64,000 nucleotides of DNA from DATBLE01 sp963775695 (GCA_963775695.1 CAVZJU010000003.1:1-64000), one strand, 5' to 3'; shown: positions 24,475 to 32,959, numbered from the stretch's first letter. Program-made: numbers and translations. Notes: a model not told the origin generated them from the sequence alone.

Positions 24475-25017
24475 ATGCTCCGCCTGGGGAGCCGCACCGG
24501 CTATGACATCAAGCAGAAGATCGAGATCTCCACGCGCTTCTTCTGGGGCGCGAGCTACGGGCAGATCTATCCCGAGCTGAAACGGCTGGCAGCCGCCGGG
24601 CTGGTCGAGGCCGAGCAGGACCCACGCGGCGGGGTGAAGCGTACGGCGTACCGGCTGACGGCCGACGGGGAGCGCGTGCTCCACGAGTGGCTGACGGATC
24701 GCGGCCACCAGCTCTTCGAGATGCGCGACGAGGCGCTGCTGAAGCTCTTCTTCGGCGATCTTCTCACCGAGGAGGAGCTGCTCGGCAACATCCAGGCGCG
24801 CCGCGAGTGGTGCGAGCGGACGCTCGAGCTCTTCCGCGAGATCGACGAGCTGGCCGTGACCGGCTGGGGGCCTCGCGAGTCGCCGACCGAGGCGCTGCAC
24901 TACGGGCTCGAGCTGATGGAGTGGATGCGGGACTGGTACGCGCGCAAGGAGCGCGAGCTCACAGCTCGAGCACAACGAGGCCGCCGGGCGGAAACGAAGG
25001 CTCGGCGCCCCCGCTGA
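24475..25017 (+). CDS. PadR-family transcriptional regulator
   Basis: A 180-residue regulator with the PadR winged helix (TGYDIKQKIEISTRFFWGASYGQIYPELKRL, about 8-38, then AAGLVEAEQDPRGGVKRTAYRLT) and a C-terminal helical dimerisation domain (about 90-165). From the ATG at 24475 the usual N-terminal SPTARVILGML is cut; those residues are encoded in frame just upstream, beginning with CTG at 24445 and with no ATG, GTG or TTG after the in-frame stop at 24418. The true start may therefore be CTG 24445. Its end overlaps the convergent SixA gene by 59 bases. Confidence 0.82.
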   Translation: MLRLGSRTGYDIKQKIEISTRFFWGASYGQIYPELKRLAAAGLVEAEQDPRGGVKRTAYRLTADGERVLHEWLTDRGHQLFEMRDEALLKLFFGDLLTEEELLGNIQARREWCERTLELFREIDELAVTGWGPRESPTEALHYGLELMEWMRDWYARKERELTARAQRGRRAETKARRPR

Positions 25018-25351
25018 GCTCGGCCGCGATCCGGCCGCAGTCGGGCTGGTGGCCGACGACGGCGACCTCGGCGCCCCGGTCGGCGACGACGACGCGAAGC
25101 GCGTCGGCGGTTGTGCCCGGCGCCAGCCGCTCGTCGGCCTCCACCTCGCACCCGAGTGAGCGGGCGAGCTCGGCGGCCGTCTCCCGGGCGCGCAGCAACG
25201 GGCTGGTCAGCACGACAGCGGGCCGCGCTCCCTCGGCTGCGAGCCGGGTGCCCAGGTCGCGGGCGGCGGCCCACCCTGCGGGCGTGAGCGAACGCAGGTC
25301 GTCCGGCTCCCGGGGCGCCGCCTCGGCGTGGCGGACGAGATAGACGCGCAC
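24959..25351 (-). CDS. SixA-type phosphohistidine phosphatase (histidine phosphatase superfamily)
   Basis: A 130-residue histidine phosphatase. The RHG-type catalytic start is MRVYLVRHAEA with the nucleophile His at residue 8; the other conserved residues are Arg in SPLLRARETA and His in VVGHQPDCGR. The length fits SixA, which removes phosphate from histidine-containing phosphotransfer proteins. It is divergent from the PhzF gene with a 22-base gap. Confidence 0.85.
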   Translation of the reverse strand: MRVYLVRHAEAAPREPDDLRSLTPAGWAAARDLGTRLAAEGARPAVVLTSPLLRARETAAELARSLGCEVEADERLAPGTTADALRVVVADRGAEVAVVGHQPDCGRIAAELSGGAEPSFPPGGLVVLEL

Positions 25352-25373
25352 GCCGCCAGGATAGAGTCGGGCC

Positions 25374-26216
25374 GTGGCCCGCTATCGCTACGTCGTTGCC
25401 GACGTCTTCACCGACACGCCGCTGACCGGCAACCAGCTCGCCGTCTTCACGGACGCGCGCGACCTGCCCGAGGCGCGACTGCAGGAGCTCGCCCGCGAGA
25501 TGAACTTCAGTGAGACGGTCTTCGTCTACCCGTCCGAGGTCGCGCACGCGCGGATCCGGATCTTCACCCCGGCGGTCGAGGTGCCCTTCGCCGGCCACCC
25601 GACGCTCGGCTCCGCCTTCGTGCTGGCCGGGCCGCTCCAGCTCGACGAGATCGCGCTCGAGACGGGGAGCGGCGTCGTCCCCGTCCGGCTCGAGCGGGAG
25701 GGCTCGCGGATCGTCTTCGGGCGGATGGGGCAACCGATTCCAACGGTCGAGCCGTATGCGGCGGAGGCCGGGCTGCTGGAGGCGCTCGGCGTCGGCCGGT
25801 CGGAGCTGCCGGTCGAGCTCTACGACAACGGGCTGCCCAACGTCTACGTCGCCCTCTCTTCCGAGGAGGAGGTCGCGGCGCTGCGACCGGACCTCGGCCG
25901 GCTCGCCGAGCTCCCCGCTGCGATCGGCGTCAACTGCTTCGCCGGGTCGGGCTCGCGCTGGAAGACCAGGATGTTTGCGCCCGCGGGCGGAGTGGCCGAG
26001 GATCCTGCGACCGGCTCGGCTGCCGGCCCGCTGGCGCTCCACCTCGCGCGCCATGGCCGGATCGCCTTCGGCGACGAGATCGAGATCACACAGGGCGTCG
26101 AGATCGACCGCCCGTCGAAGCTGTACGCGCGGGCCGAGGGCAGCGCGGAGCAGGTCGAGTGCGTCCAGGTCGGAGGCGCCGCAGTCGTCGTCGCGCGGGG
26201 CGAATTCCAGCTCTGA
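25374..26216 (+). CDS. PhzF-family isomerase/epimerase-like protein
   Basis: A 280-residue protein of two diaminopimelate-epimerase-like domains. It starts with the family pattern VADVFTDTPLTGNQLAVF, has the catalytic Glu in MNFSETVFV (about residue 47), VEVPFAGHPTLGSAFVL, and PAGGVAEDPATGSAAGPLA in the second domain. No other phenazine genes are present, so a phenazine role is unlikely. The GTG at 25374 is the start. Confidence 0.87.
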   Translation: MARYRYVVADVFTDTPLTGNQLAVFTDARDLPEARLQELAREMNFSETVFVYPSEVAHARIRIFTPAVEVPFAGHPTLGSAFVLAGPLQLDEIALETGSGVVPVRLEREGSRIVFGRMGQPIPTVEPYAAEAGLLEALGVGRSELPVELYDNGLPNVYVALSSEEEVAALRPDLGRLAELPAAIGVNCFAGSGSRWKTRMFAPAGGVAEDPATGSAAGPLALHLARHGRIAFGDEIEITQGVEIDRPSKLYARAEGSAEQVECVQVGGAAVVVARGEFQL

Positions 26217-26238
26217 GCGGACGCGGGCTGCGAAGGGT

Positions 26239-26264
26239 CAGTGACAGGCTTGAGCCTGTCACTG
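26239..26264. terminator. Bidirectional terminator-like hairpin
   Basis: CAGTGACAGGC (26239-26249), TTGA loop, GCCTGTCACTG (26254-26264): a perfect 11-bp stem placed between the convergent PhzF and Asp-box genes. No U-tract follows in either direction. Confidence 0.6.
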
Positions 26265-26275
26265 CCGTACGCGGC

Positions 26276-26665
26276 TCAGAGCGCGACGGCTTCGATCTCC
26301 GGGAGCTCCAGGGCCAGGCTGCGCCAGAAGCGGCCGCCGTCTCGGGAGAGGTAGAGGCGGTTCCGGGTCGCGTAGACGACCATGTCCGGGTCATCGTCCG
26401 AGATCGCCACGGCCCGTCCCGCAGGCAGGCCTCGGCCCGACTCGCGCCAGGTCGCCCCGGCGTCGTGGGAGACGACGATCGGCGGCTTCGTGTCGACGAC
26501 CGCGACCACCGTCGAGCCGGCGGCCGCGCTTGCGAGCACGAGCGGGAGCTCGACGGCCGGCTGCGCCGGAGCCTCGAAGGGCGCCGAAGGCTCGAGAGCG
26601 ACGACGGTCTCGTCGTCGAGGTCGACGACTGCCACCCCGTCCGCCGTCAGGACGTGTGCGATCAC
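26276..26665 (-). CDS. Asp-box (BNR-repeat) protein
   Basis: A 129-residue protein with two Asp-box repeats, SHDAGATWRES (about 68-78) and SRDGGRFWRSL (about 106-116), separated by one propeller blade of about 40 residues. Asp-boxes occur in sialidases and photosynthesis-system-stability or glycosidase propellers, but this protein is far too short for a full propeller and has no signal peptide. It is the last gene of the MoxR operon and its ATG overlaps the PfkB stop. The function is unknown; it might oligomerise to complete a propeller. Confidence 0.65.
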   Translation of the reverse strand: MIAHVLTADGVAVVDLDDETVVALEPSAPFEAPAQPAVELPLVLASAAAGSTVVAVVDTKPPIVVSHDAGATWRESGRGLPAGRAVAISDDDPDMVVYATRNRLYLSRDGGRFWRSLALELPEIEAVAL

Positions 26666-27459
26666 GCCGCACGGCCCGCGAGCAGGTCGGAGACGAGAGC
26701 GGAGGCCCTTCGCGCGGCAGCGGTCGGCGCCGCCCCCCCGCTACGGGCGACGACGTAGGCGGCCGCGAAGGCGTCGCCCGCTCCCGTCGGGTCGGCCGCG
26801 GCGACGGGATGGGCGCGCACCAGCTCGGCGACACCGTCGGCGAACACGATGCAGCCGCGCGAGCCGAGCGTGACCACCACCTCCGCGACGCCCAGGCGGC
26901 CCAGCGCTCGCTCGCTGTAACCGTCGACCAGCAGCTCGGCCTCGTCCGACGAGAGCTTGAGCACGGACACGAACCGCAGTACGGCCGGGTCGTAGTCGGC
27001 ATCCAGCGCGAGCGGGCCGATCCGGGCCGGACGAGCGAGGCCCTGGCCGTCGAGCAGGAGGCGGCGGCCGCGGGCGAGCGCCGCCAGCGTCTCGGCCGGG
27101 AAGTCCGCGCGGCTGAGCGGAGCAACCTGTACCCAGCGCGCGTCGCCGACGGCCGTCACTGCCTCCGCCGGGGACCACGGATCGGCGATCGCCTCGATCG
27201 ACATGCGCCGCTGCTCGTGTTCGTACGAGAAGGAGAAGGCGGCCGACACGGACGAGTCCTGCCAGCGCACGGGGAGCCCGAGCCGGATCAGCGGCGGCAG
27301 CAGCAGGTGCCGGTCGGGAGCGGCGCACTTGGCGGCGATCACGGCCGGCGCGCCAAGCGCGCGCAGCGCCCGGGCGGCGTAGAACGGTGCGCCGCCGACC
27401 CGAGGCGCCCCGCCGTCGACGAAGTCGAGCGACAGCGAGCCGACGACGGCGACGGTCAT
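26662..27459 (-). CDS. PfkB-family carbohydrate or nucleoside kinase
   Basis: A 265-residue ribokinase-fold kinase. The N-terminal GSLSLDFVDGGAPRVGGAPFYAARAL carries the substrate-site Gly-Gly, and the C-terminal signature DPTGAGDAFAAAY (about 222-234) provides the catalytic Asp and the anion hole. The protein is shorter than ribokinase (about 300). It overlaps the genes on both sides by 4 bases. Its substrate is unknown, and a kinase of this type is not a usual member of a MoxR operon. Confidence 0.84.
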   Translation of the reverse strand: MTVAVVGSLSLDFVDGGAPRVGGAPFYAARALRALGAPAVIAAKCAAPDRHLLLPPLIRLGLPVRWQDSSVSAAFSFSYEHEQRRMSIEAIADPWSPAEAVTAVGDARWVQVAPLSRADFPAETLAALARGRRLLLDGQGLARPARIGPLALDADYDPAVLRFVSVLKLSSDEAELLVDGYSERALGRLGVAEVVVTLGSRGCIVFADGVAELVRAHPVAAADPTGAGDAFAAAYVVARSGGAAPTAAARRASALVSDLLAGRAA

Positions 27460-27956
27460 CGCGACCGGACCGCCGCGCGGCCGAGCGCGGCGACGAGAAC
27501 GACGGCGGCGACGATGCCGACCGCTTCGAGCCCGAGACCCCCGTTCAGGGGCGTGGCGGCGGCTGCGAGGACGATGAGCCCGACGATCACGCCTGCGGCG
27601 GCCGCCCCGACGAGCACCGCCGCCCGCCGCGGGACGACTCCGGGCTCCGGTCGGCCCGCCCGCAACTCGAGGGCCGCGAACGAGAGCTCTGCCACGACCA
27701 GGAATGCCGCACCGTACAAGGGCGCACGCACGTCGAGCGTGTCACCACGGACGACGAAGAGGCCCGCGTACTCGGCCCCGAGCAGCGCCAGGCCCGGGGT
27801 GACCAGCGCCGGTATCCGCAGCACGAGCGCGGCGGCGAGGACGGCGACGCCGACGGCGCCGCTCATCGCCAGCAAACCCCCCAGCCGCTCCGCCGCCGCC
27901 GCAGCGTAGGCGGTGAGCCCGGCCGCTCCGGCGAGGGCGGCGACGGCCAGGATCAC
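27456..27956 (-). CDS. Small polytopic membrane protein
   Basis: A 166-residue protein with about five hydrophobic segments (starting VILAVAALAGAAGLTAYAAAAA) and no recognised motif. Its GTG at 27956 overlaps the DUF58 stop (GTGA) and its stop overlaps the PfkB start, so it is clearly translated within the operon. A role in anchoring or assembling the MoxR/DUF58 machinery is only inferred from position. Confidence 0.7.
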   Translation of the reverse strand: MILAVAALAGAAGLTAYAAAAAERLGGLLAMSGAVGVAVLAAALVLRIPALVTPGLALLGAEYAGLFVVRGDTLDVRAPLYGAAFLVVAELSFAALELRAGRPEPGVVPRRAAVLVGAAAAGVIVGLIVLAAAATPLNGGLGLEAVGIVAAVVLVAALGRAAVRSR

Positions 27957-29221
27957 GCGCGCGAGAGCGTGGCGTTCCGCCGGAATGCCGTCACCTCCTC
28001 GATCGGACGTGCGAGCGGGTCGCCGGCCCGCCACTCCACGACGGGCACTCCCGCGGCGTGGAACCTCGACCGCAGGGCCTCGCGCTGGAGCCGCCAGAGC
28101 CGGTAGGCGAGTTGCTCGGACTCCGTCGCCCCGGGGTCGACGAACGCCGCAGGCGACAACTCGATCACGTCCAGGTCGAAGCCGCGCGCGCGCAGGTCGA
28201 GCAGCGCGCGGATCGAGCGCTCGTCGAGCAACGGGGTGAGCGCGACCACCAGGGCCTGCGGCGGCAGCGTCCGGGCAGGGACGTGGTCGATCTCCTTCCA
28301 CGCGTGGCTGAGCGTGATCTCGGTGTCGAGCAGAGCATCGACGATCCGGTACAGCTGGACGAGGCCTCCGCCCGGCTCGAGCCAGCGCAGGTACCCGCCG
28401 AACGAGACGAGACCGACCCGGTCGCGGCGCTTCGTGTACCGGGCGGCGAGCGTCGCCGCAGCGCGCACCGCGAGGTCGAGTGTGCTGGCGGAGCCGCGCC
28501 GCACCTCGGCGAAGCTGTCCACGAAGAGGACGACGTCGACGTTCCGCTCCGGGTGCTGCTCGTTCACCCACAGCTCGCCGCGGCGGGCGCTCGCCCGCCA
28601 GTTGATCCGGCGGACGCGGTCGCCGAACATGAACGGCCGCAGGTCGGCGAACTCCATGCCCTCGCCCTTCGTCCGCGCGAGCTCGTCGCCCGAGTAGAGC
28701 TGGGTTTCCACCGGCCGGAGCAGGCGTCGGAGCGCCTCGCGGGTCGGATAGACCTTGACCGGACGAGCCGCGCGGATCCGGCCGCTGCGCGCGAAGAGGG
28801 CGAGCGGATCGCGTGCCCGGACGGTCAGGTCGCCGACCTCGTACGCACCCCAGCGGTCGGCACGGACGCGCAGGGAGAGCGTCCGGGTGCCCGCGACGCG
28901 GACGGCGACCGGGTTGCTCCCGTCGACGACGGCCAGGCCCGCCGGGAGTTCGAGCAGGAGCTCGAGGCGCTCGATCGTGCGCGTGGCCGCGAGCTCGATC
29001 TCGACCGTCACCTCGTCGTCCTCGATCAGGCGGTCGCGGTCGACCCGGACCGAGGCGCGGAGCTCGGGATCGGCGGCGGTGAGGAGCCCGGCGCCCAGCA
29101 CGAGCAGGAACGGCGCGCCGAGCGCAGCGAGCTCCGGCCGGCGCGTGACCAGCGCGGCGATCAGGGCGAGGCCGCCGAGCGCGGCGTAGGCGGCGACTCT
29201 CGGCGAGGCCTCCCGGGTCAC
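27953..29221 (-). CDS. DUF58-domain membrane protein with VWA-like fold
   Basis: A 422-residue protein. Two hydrophobic segments at the N terminus (about 9-45) are followed by a beta-rich region and the DUF58 domain (about 190-260), recognised by EGMEFADLRPFMFGDRVRRINWRASARRGELWV and the VVLFVDSF strand, a MIDAS-like DxS variation. DUF58 proteins are encoded beside MoxR ATPases in many bacteria and are thought to be substrates or adaptors for the chaperone. Start is GTG 29221, overlapping the MoxR stop. Confidence 0.86.
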   Translation of the reverse strand: MTREASPRVAAYAALGGLALIAALVTRRPELAALGAPFLLVLGAGLLTAADPELRASVRVDRDRLIEDDEVTVEIELAATRTIERLELLLELPAGLAVVDGSNPVAVRVAGTRTLSLRVRADRWGAYEVGDLTVRARDPLALFARSGRIRAARPVKVYPTREALRRLLRPVETQLYSGDELARTKGEGMEFADLRPFMFGDRVRRINWRASARRGELWVNEQHPERNVDVVLFVDSFAEVRRGSASTLDLAVRAAATLAARYTKRRDRVGLVSFGGYLRWLEPGGGLVQLYRIVDALLDTEITLSHAWKEIDHVPARTLPPQALVVALTPLLDERSIRALLDLRARGFDLDVIELSPAAFVDPGATESEQLAYRLWRLQREALRSRFHAAGVPVVEWRAGDPLARPIEEVTAFRRNATLSRA

Positions 29222-30174
29222 CGCTCTTCCGCCGGCGGGGTCGGCACGGTCTCGAGCCGTTCGGCGACGACGTCCTCGGCGCGCACCTGCTGCACCCAGA
29301 GCTCGGGTCTGAGCGAGAGCCGGTGCGCGAGTGCCGGGCCAGCCACTGCCTTGACGTCGTCCGGGACGACGAAGTCGCGGCCGTCGAGCGCCGCCCGCGC
29401 GCGCGCGAGCTTGAGGATCGCGAGCGTTCCGCGCGGGCTCGCTCCGACCTGGACGCTCGCGGCGTCACGGGTGGCCCGGACGACGTCGACGATGTAGTAG
29501 CCGAGGCTCTCGGCGACGTAGACGTCCTCGAGCGCCCGCTGCATCTCGCGCAGCTCGGCCGTGTCCACGACCTGGTCGAGAACGACCTCGTCGACGCGGC
29601 GGTCGCGCCGCTGCTCGAGGATCCCGAGCTCGTGCTCGCGGGACGGATAACCGACCGAGATCCGCAGCAGAAACCGGTCGAGCTGGGCCTCGGGCAGGGG
29701 ATAGGTGCCCTCGTGCTCGATCGGGTTCTGGGTCGCGAGCACGAGGAACGGCCGCTCGAGCCGGCGCGTCAGTCCTTCGCTCGTCACCTGGTGCTCCTGC
29801 ATGGCCTCGAGCAGCGCCGCCTGCGTCTTCGGCGGGGCGCGATTGATCTCGTCGGCGAGGAGGAGGTTCGTGAAGATCGGCCCGGGGCGGAACTCGAAGT
29901 CGGTGGTGCGCTGGTTGTAGATCGACGAGCCGGTCACGTCGGAGGGCATCAAGTCGGGCGTGAACTGGATCCGGCCGAAGCCGAGCCCGGTCGCCTGCGC
30001 GAAGGAGCGCGCCATCAGCGTCTTCGCGAGGCCGGGGAAATCCTCGATCAGCACGTGGCCGTCGGCGAGCAGGCCGAGCAGGACGAGCTCGAGCGCCTCA
30101 CGCTTGCCGACGACCGCCCGCTCGACCTCGTCGAGCAGCCGGGCCGAGCGCTCGGCGACCTCTGCGACCTTCAC
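29218..30174 (-). CDS. MoxR-family AAA+ ATPase
   Basis: A 318-residue AAA+ chaperone. Walker A is EDFPGLAKTLMA (about 44-55), Walker B LLLADEINRAPPKTQAALLEAM (about 106-127), sensor 1 FLVLATQNPIEHEGTYPLPEAQLDRF. It uses ATP to remodel or insert metal or cofactor into partner proteins; the VWA-like partner is the DUF58 protein encoded next. Start is GTG 30174, overlapping the upstream stop by 4 bases. Confidence 0.92.
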   Translation of the reverse strand: MKVAEVAERSARLLDEVERAVVGKREALELVLLGLLADGHVLIEDFPGLAKTLMARSFAQATGLGFGRIQFTPDLMPSDVTGSSIYNQRTTDFEFRPGPIFTNLLLADEINRAPPKTQAALLEAMQEHQVTSEGLTRRLERPFLVLATQNPIEHEGTYPLPEAQLDRFLLRISVGYPSREHELGILEQRRDRRVDEVVLDQVVDTAELREMQRALEDVYVAESLGYYIVDVVRATRDAASVQVGASPRGTLAILKLARARAALDGRDFVVPDDVKAVAGPALAHRLSLRPELWVQQVRAEDVVAERLETVPTPPAEER

Positions 30175-30650
30175 AGGGCTTCGACGGCGTCGACGACGAC
30201 GGCGATCTGGTCGAGCGGCAGGCCCGGCGCGTCGTGGTCGCGCGGCCGGGGGCGGTCGGCGCGGACGAGGTTCCAGGCCTCCGGCCCGAGCAGCGACTCG
30301 GCGGTCCCCGTGGGCGAGTCGAGGTCGACTCCCCGTAGCCCGAGGCGCGCGGCGGCCACGCGGCGCAGCGTCGGGCGCAACCGGTAGTAGGCGTCGAACG
30401 CTGTCTCGGTCGACAGTCCGACCTCGCGCTCGAGCTTGGCGAGCTCGCGCGGCTGCGTCTGCCGGACGCGCCCGGACGGGGCGGCGTCGAGGCGGGTGGG
30501 CCGCTCGCGGGGCAGGGCGCCGAGCGTGCGGGCGATCGCGAGCAGCAGCCCGAGCGTCCCCACCACGAGCAGCCAGACGTCGACGGCGAGCGCCGCGTCG
30601 CCCGGGAAGAACGCGATCGCGATCCCGAGCCCCAGCGTCGCGACCACCAC
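30171..30650 (-). CDS. Small membrane protein of the MoxR operon
   Basis: A 159-residue protein with two hydrophobic segments at the N terminus (about 1-40) and a soluble, Arg-rich C-terminal part (about 60-159) of unknown family. From the GTG at 30650 the first membrane helix is short. In frame upstream, CTG at 30680 overlaps the DUF4129 stop as CTGA and would add LIRLPTFVFL to that helix, so the real start may be this CTG. Comparable genes often lie between MoxR and DUF4129 genes. Confidence 0.7.
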   Translation of the reverse strand: MVVATLGLGIAIAFFPGDAALAVDVWLLVVGTLGLLLAIARTLGALPRERPTRLDAAPSGRVRQTQPRELAKLEREVGLSTETAFDAYYRLRPTLRRVAAARLGLRGVDLDSPTGTAESLLGPEAWNLVRADRPRPRDHDAPGLPLDQIAVVVDAVEAL

Positions 30651-30676
30651 CAGGAAGACGAACGTCGGCAGGCGGA

Positions 30677-31528
30677 TCAGGACGGGCTCCGCAGTTCGTC
30701 CCGCAGCGACTCGAGCGCGTCGATTGCTTCGTCCTTCATGGCGGCGTCGATCGCGTGCGGGCTGAACTTCGCCCGTTCGAACAAGGCCGTCAGCCGCTCG
30801 ACCGACGCCGTCGAGGCGCCGACCGCCGGCAGGACCCGGCCGAGGTACTCGCGCGGCGCCTCGGCCGGGCTCCGCGGGAGCTCCGCGACGGCGAGCGCCC
30901 GCTCCATCTGCGCGTACGCGGCGATCACCGCCTTGCGAGGGTCGGGCTCGGCGCGGAGATCGGCGATCGTCCGCTCCAGCGCGAGGGCGAGCTCGGCCGC
31001 AGGGGGCCGCTCGGTCCGCGGGTGAACCCGCCGGCGCTCGACGACGAACCAGCCGGCCGCGGCGAGGGCGACCGCGGCCAGGATCGAGACGACGATCACC
31101 GGCCCCCAGTCGAACCGGACGGCAACTGCCGTCCTCGATCCGTGCTTGGCGAGCCCGGCCAGCTGGCTCACAGGATTGTCGTGGGCGCCGTGGTGATCGT
31201 GGAGATACCGCAGCAGGAAGACCGCGACGACGCTGATCACGATCATCGAGACCAGCACCGCCACCATCCAGTTCTTCCGGGCCGGCAGGGTGGGGCGTTC
31301 CTCCTCGCGGCCCGTCACGAACATGTAGATCGCCACCGGGACGACGACGATCGCCAGCCCGACGGACAGCAGCAGCAGGTACTCGAGCAGGATGTCTTGG
31401 CTGATCGTGCGCGTGTGGCCGCCGCCCGAAGGCGTGTGGGCCCGGCTGGCCAGCCCGACTGCAGCGATCAGTGCGACCCCGACGAGGCCGCCGATCACGA
31501 GACGGCGCGCTCCCTTCCCTCCGCCCAT
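30677..31528 (-). CDS. DUF4129-domain membrane protein
   Basis: A 283-residue protein with about four hydrophobic segments (10-27, 45-68, 87-107, 143-163) and a C-terminal DUF4129 domain (about 185-260: VIAAYAQMERALAVAELPRSPAEAPREYLGRVL). The Tyr-Met-Glu helix and the PAEAPREYL motif are typical. DUF4129 domains accompany MoxR, DUF58 and usually a transglutaminase-like protein; the last is missing here. It is the first gene of the seven-gene operon; start is ATG 31528. Confidence 0.85.
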   Translation of the reverse strand: MGGGKGARRLVIGGLVGVALIAAVGLASRAHTPSGGGHTRTISQDILLEYLLLLSVGLAIVVVPVAIYMFVTGREEERPTLPARKNWMVAVLVSMIVISVVAVFLLRYLHDHHGAHDNPVSQLAGLAKHGSRTAVAVRFDWGPVIVVSILAAVALAAAGWFVVERRRVHPRTERPPAAELALALERTIADLRAEPDPRKAVIAAYAQMERALAVAELPRSPAEAPREYLGRVLPAVGASTASVERLTALFERAKFSPHAIDAAMKDEAIDALESLRDELRSPS

Positions 31529-31547
31529 GGCGGAATGGTACGGAGCC

Positions 31548-32936
31548 TCAGGCGTCGGCGAAAGCTTCCGGGGCGGGCCGCCGCGAGCGGACGAGCAGCG
31601 CGGCCGCGCCGGCGAGCAGGAACGCCGCGGCGAAGCTCGGCAGCGATGCGGTGAAGTCGATCGGCGCCGGGTCGGTATGGCCGACCAGGCGCTGCCACCA
31701 CGCCGGCCCCTGAGGCGAGAGCCACTGGTAGAGGCCGAACCCGACGAGCCAGGCGACGATCATCTCCGGGCGCACGGCGGGGCCGTCGAACACCTTCTCG
31801 CGCGTGTAGTGCATGCCTTCCACCAGCCAGTCGGCGAGCAGGACGCCGAGCAGCGGCACGAAGAACGACCCGAGCAGGAACAGGAAGGTGGCGAAGTCCG
31901 AGAGGTTCAGGATCAGCGCGCCGGCGGTCGCGATCGCCGCGCTCGAGACGATCAGCAGCCGCTGGGGGACGCGCGGCAGCACGTTCTGGAGCGAGACCGC
32001 CGTCGAGTAGACGTTCGCGAACGCCTCGTCGCTCTCGTCCACCGTCACCGCGAGCAGCGCGAGCACCGAGACCACACCGCCGGCGACGACGGCGGCCGGC
32101 AGCTGCGCGGGGTCGGAGATGTCGCGGGCGAGGAACAGCAGCACGCCGAGCGAGTACAGCCAGACCACCGGCACGAGGTAGCCGACCGCGGTGCCCCAGA
32201 ACGACGAGCGTCGCGTCCTGGTGAAGCGGGTGTAGTCGGCGGCGAGCGGCGTCCACGAGATCACGCTCGCGAGCGTCAGGTCGACCCCCTGCCAGAACGT
32301 CGGGAAGCCGCCCTTGCCCTGGCCGTGCCAGAACGCGGTCAGGTCGGACTTGTCGATCACCCACCAGGTCAGGTAGCCGAGCGAGGCGACCACGAACCAG
32401 ACGGCGAACTTGCGGACGTAGCGCCGGACGAAGCCGATCGGCCCGAGCAGCGCCAGCACGATCGCGACTCCGCCGAACAGCAGCGTCCACAGCCACTGCG
32501 CCCGGAAGTGGAACACCCGGTCGGAGAGGGCGGCGCAGGCGCTCGCGATGATGATCAGCTCGTAGACCGACCAGCCCAGGCACTGGACGACGTTCAGCGC
32601 CGTCGCGAGGTAGGAGCCCCGTTGCCCGAGCGGCGCGCGCATCAGCACCATCGCAGGCACGCGCGCGTCCGTGCCGACGGCGGCCGCGGCGCCGAGCATG
32701 AGGCTGCCGACGACCGAGGCGACGACGATCGCGAGCAGAGCCTGCTTCAGCGACAGCGCCGGGACGAGCAGCGCGCCGGCGACGATCACCAGCAGGCTGA
32801 CGGCCAGGTTCCCCCAGAGCAGGACGGTGTCACCGAGCCCGAGGACTCGCAGCCGCTCCGGAACGGGCTCGATTCCCCACTCGATCACGGGGGAACCCAG
32901 GGTTCCCCCGTGAGCCCCCTTCTTCTTGGCGCTCAC
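31548..32936 (-). CDS. cytX: CytX-like NCS1-family transporter, probably for the thiamine precursor HMP
   Basis: A 462-residue NCS1 permease with about twelve membrane segments. WGIEPVPERLRVLGLGDTVLLWGNLAVSLLV at the N terminus and the VISWTPLAADYTRF segment fit the CytX group, which imports hydroxymethylpyrimidine. The TPP riboswitch directly upstream supports a thiamine role. The GTG at 32936 is preferred; other options are GTG 32888, which leaves almost no leader before the family region, and TTG 33020, which abuts the aptamer. With 32936 the first codons include hairpin repeat copy B, so the N-terminal residues are repeat-encoded. Confidence 0.85.
   Translation of the reverse strand: MSAKKKGAHGGTLGSPVIEWGIEPVPERLRVLGLGDTVLLWGNLAVSLLVIVAGALLVPALSLKQALLAIVVASVVGSLMLGAAAAVGTDARVPAMVLMRAPLGQRGSYLATALNVVQCLGWSVYELIIIASACAALSDRVFHFRAQWLWTLLFGGVAIVLALLGPIGFVRRYVRKFAVWFVVASLGYLTWWVIDKSDLTAFWHGQGKGGFPTFWQGVDLTLASVISWTPLAADYTRFTRTRRSSFWGTAVGYLVPVVWLYSLGVLLFLARDISDPAQLPAAVVAGGVVSVLALLAVTVDESDEAFANVYSTAVSLQNVLPRVPQRLLIVSSAAIATAGALILNLSDFATFLFLLGSFFVPLLGVLLADWLVEGMHYTREKVFDGPAVRPEMIVAWLVGFGLYQWLSPQGPAWWQRLVGHTDPAPIDFTASLPSFAAAFLLAGAAALLVRSRRPAPEAFADA
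32887..32926 (+). repeat. Dispersed hairpin repeat, copy B
   Basis: Arms ACGGGGGAACC (32887-32897) and GGTTCCCCCGT (32901-32911) with a 3-base loop, followed by the tail GAGCCCCCTTCTT shared with copy C. It lies in the first codons of cytX, on the opposite orientation to the gene, between the riboswitch and the conserved protein start. Confidence 0.75.
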
Positions 32937-32959
32937 TGGCGCGTGCCCCTCGGGCTCCC

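Noticed and set aside
25374..26216. Phenazine biosynthesis
   Set aside because: Only the PhzF fold is present; no other phz genes are near and the family is widespread in non-producers.
27957..29468. In-frame extension of the small membrane protein through DUF58
   Set aside because: The extension is Arg/Pro-rich shadow sequence; the GTGA overlap at 27956 is a natural start.
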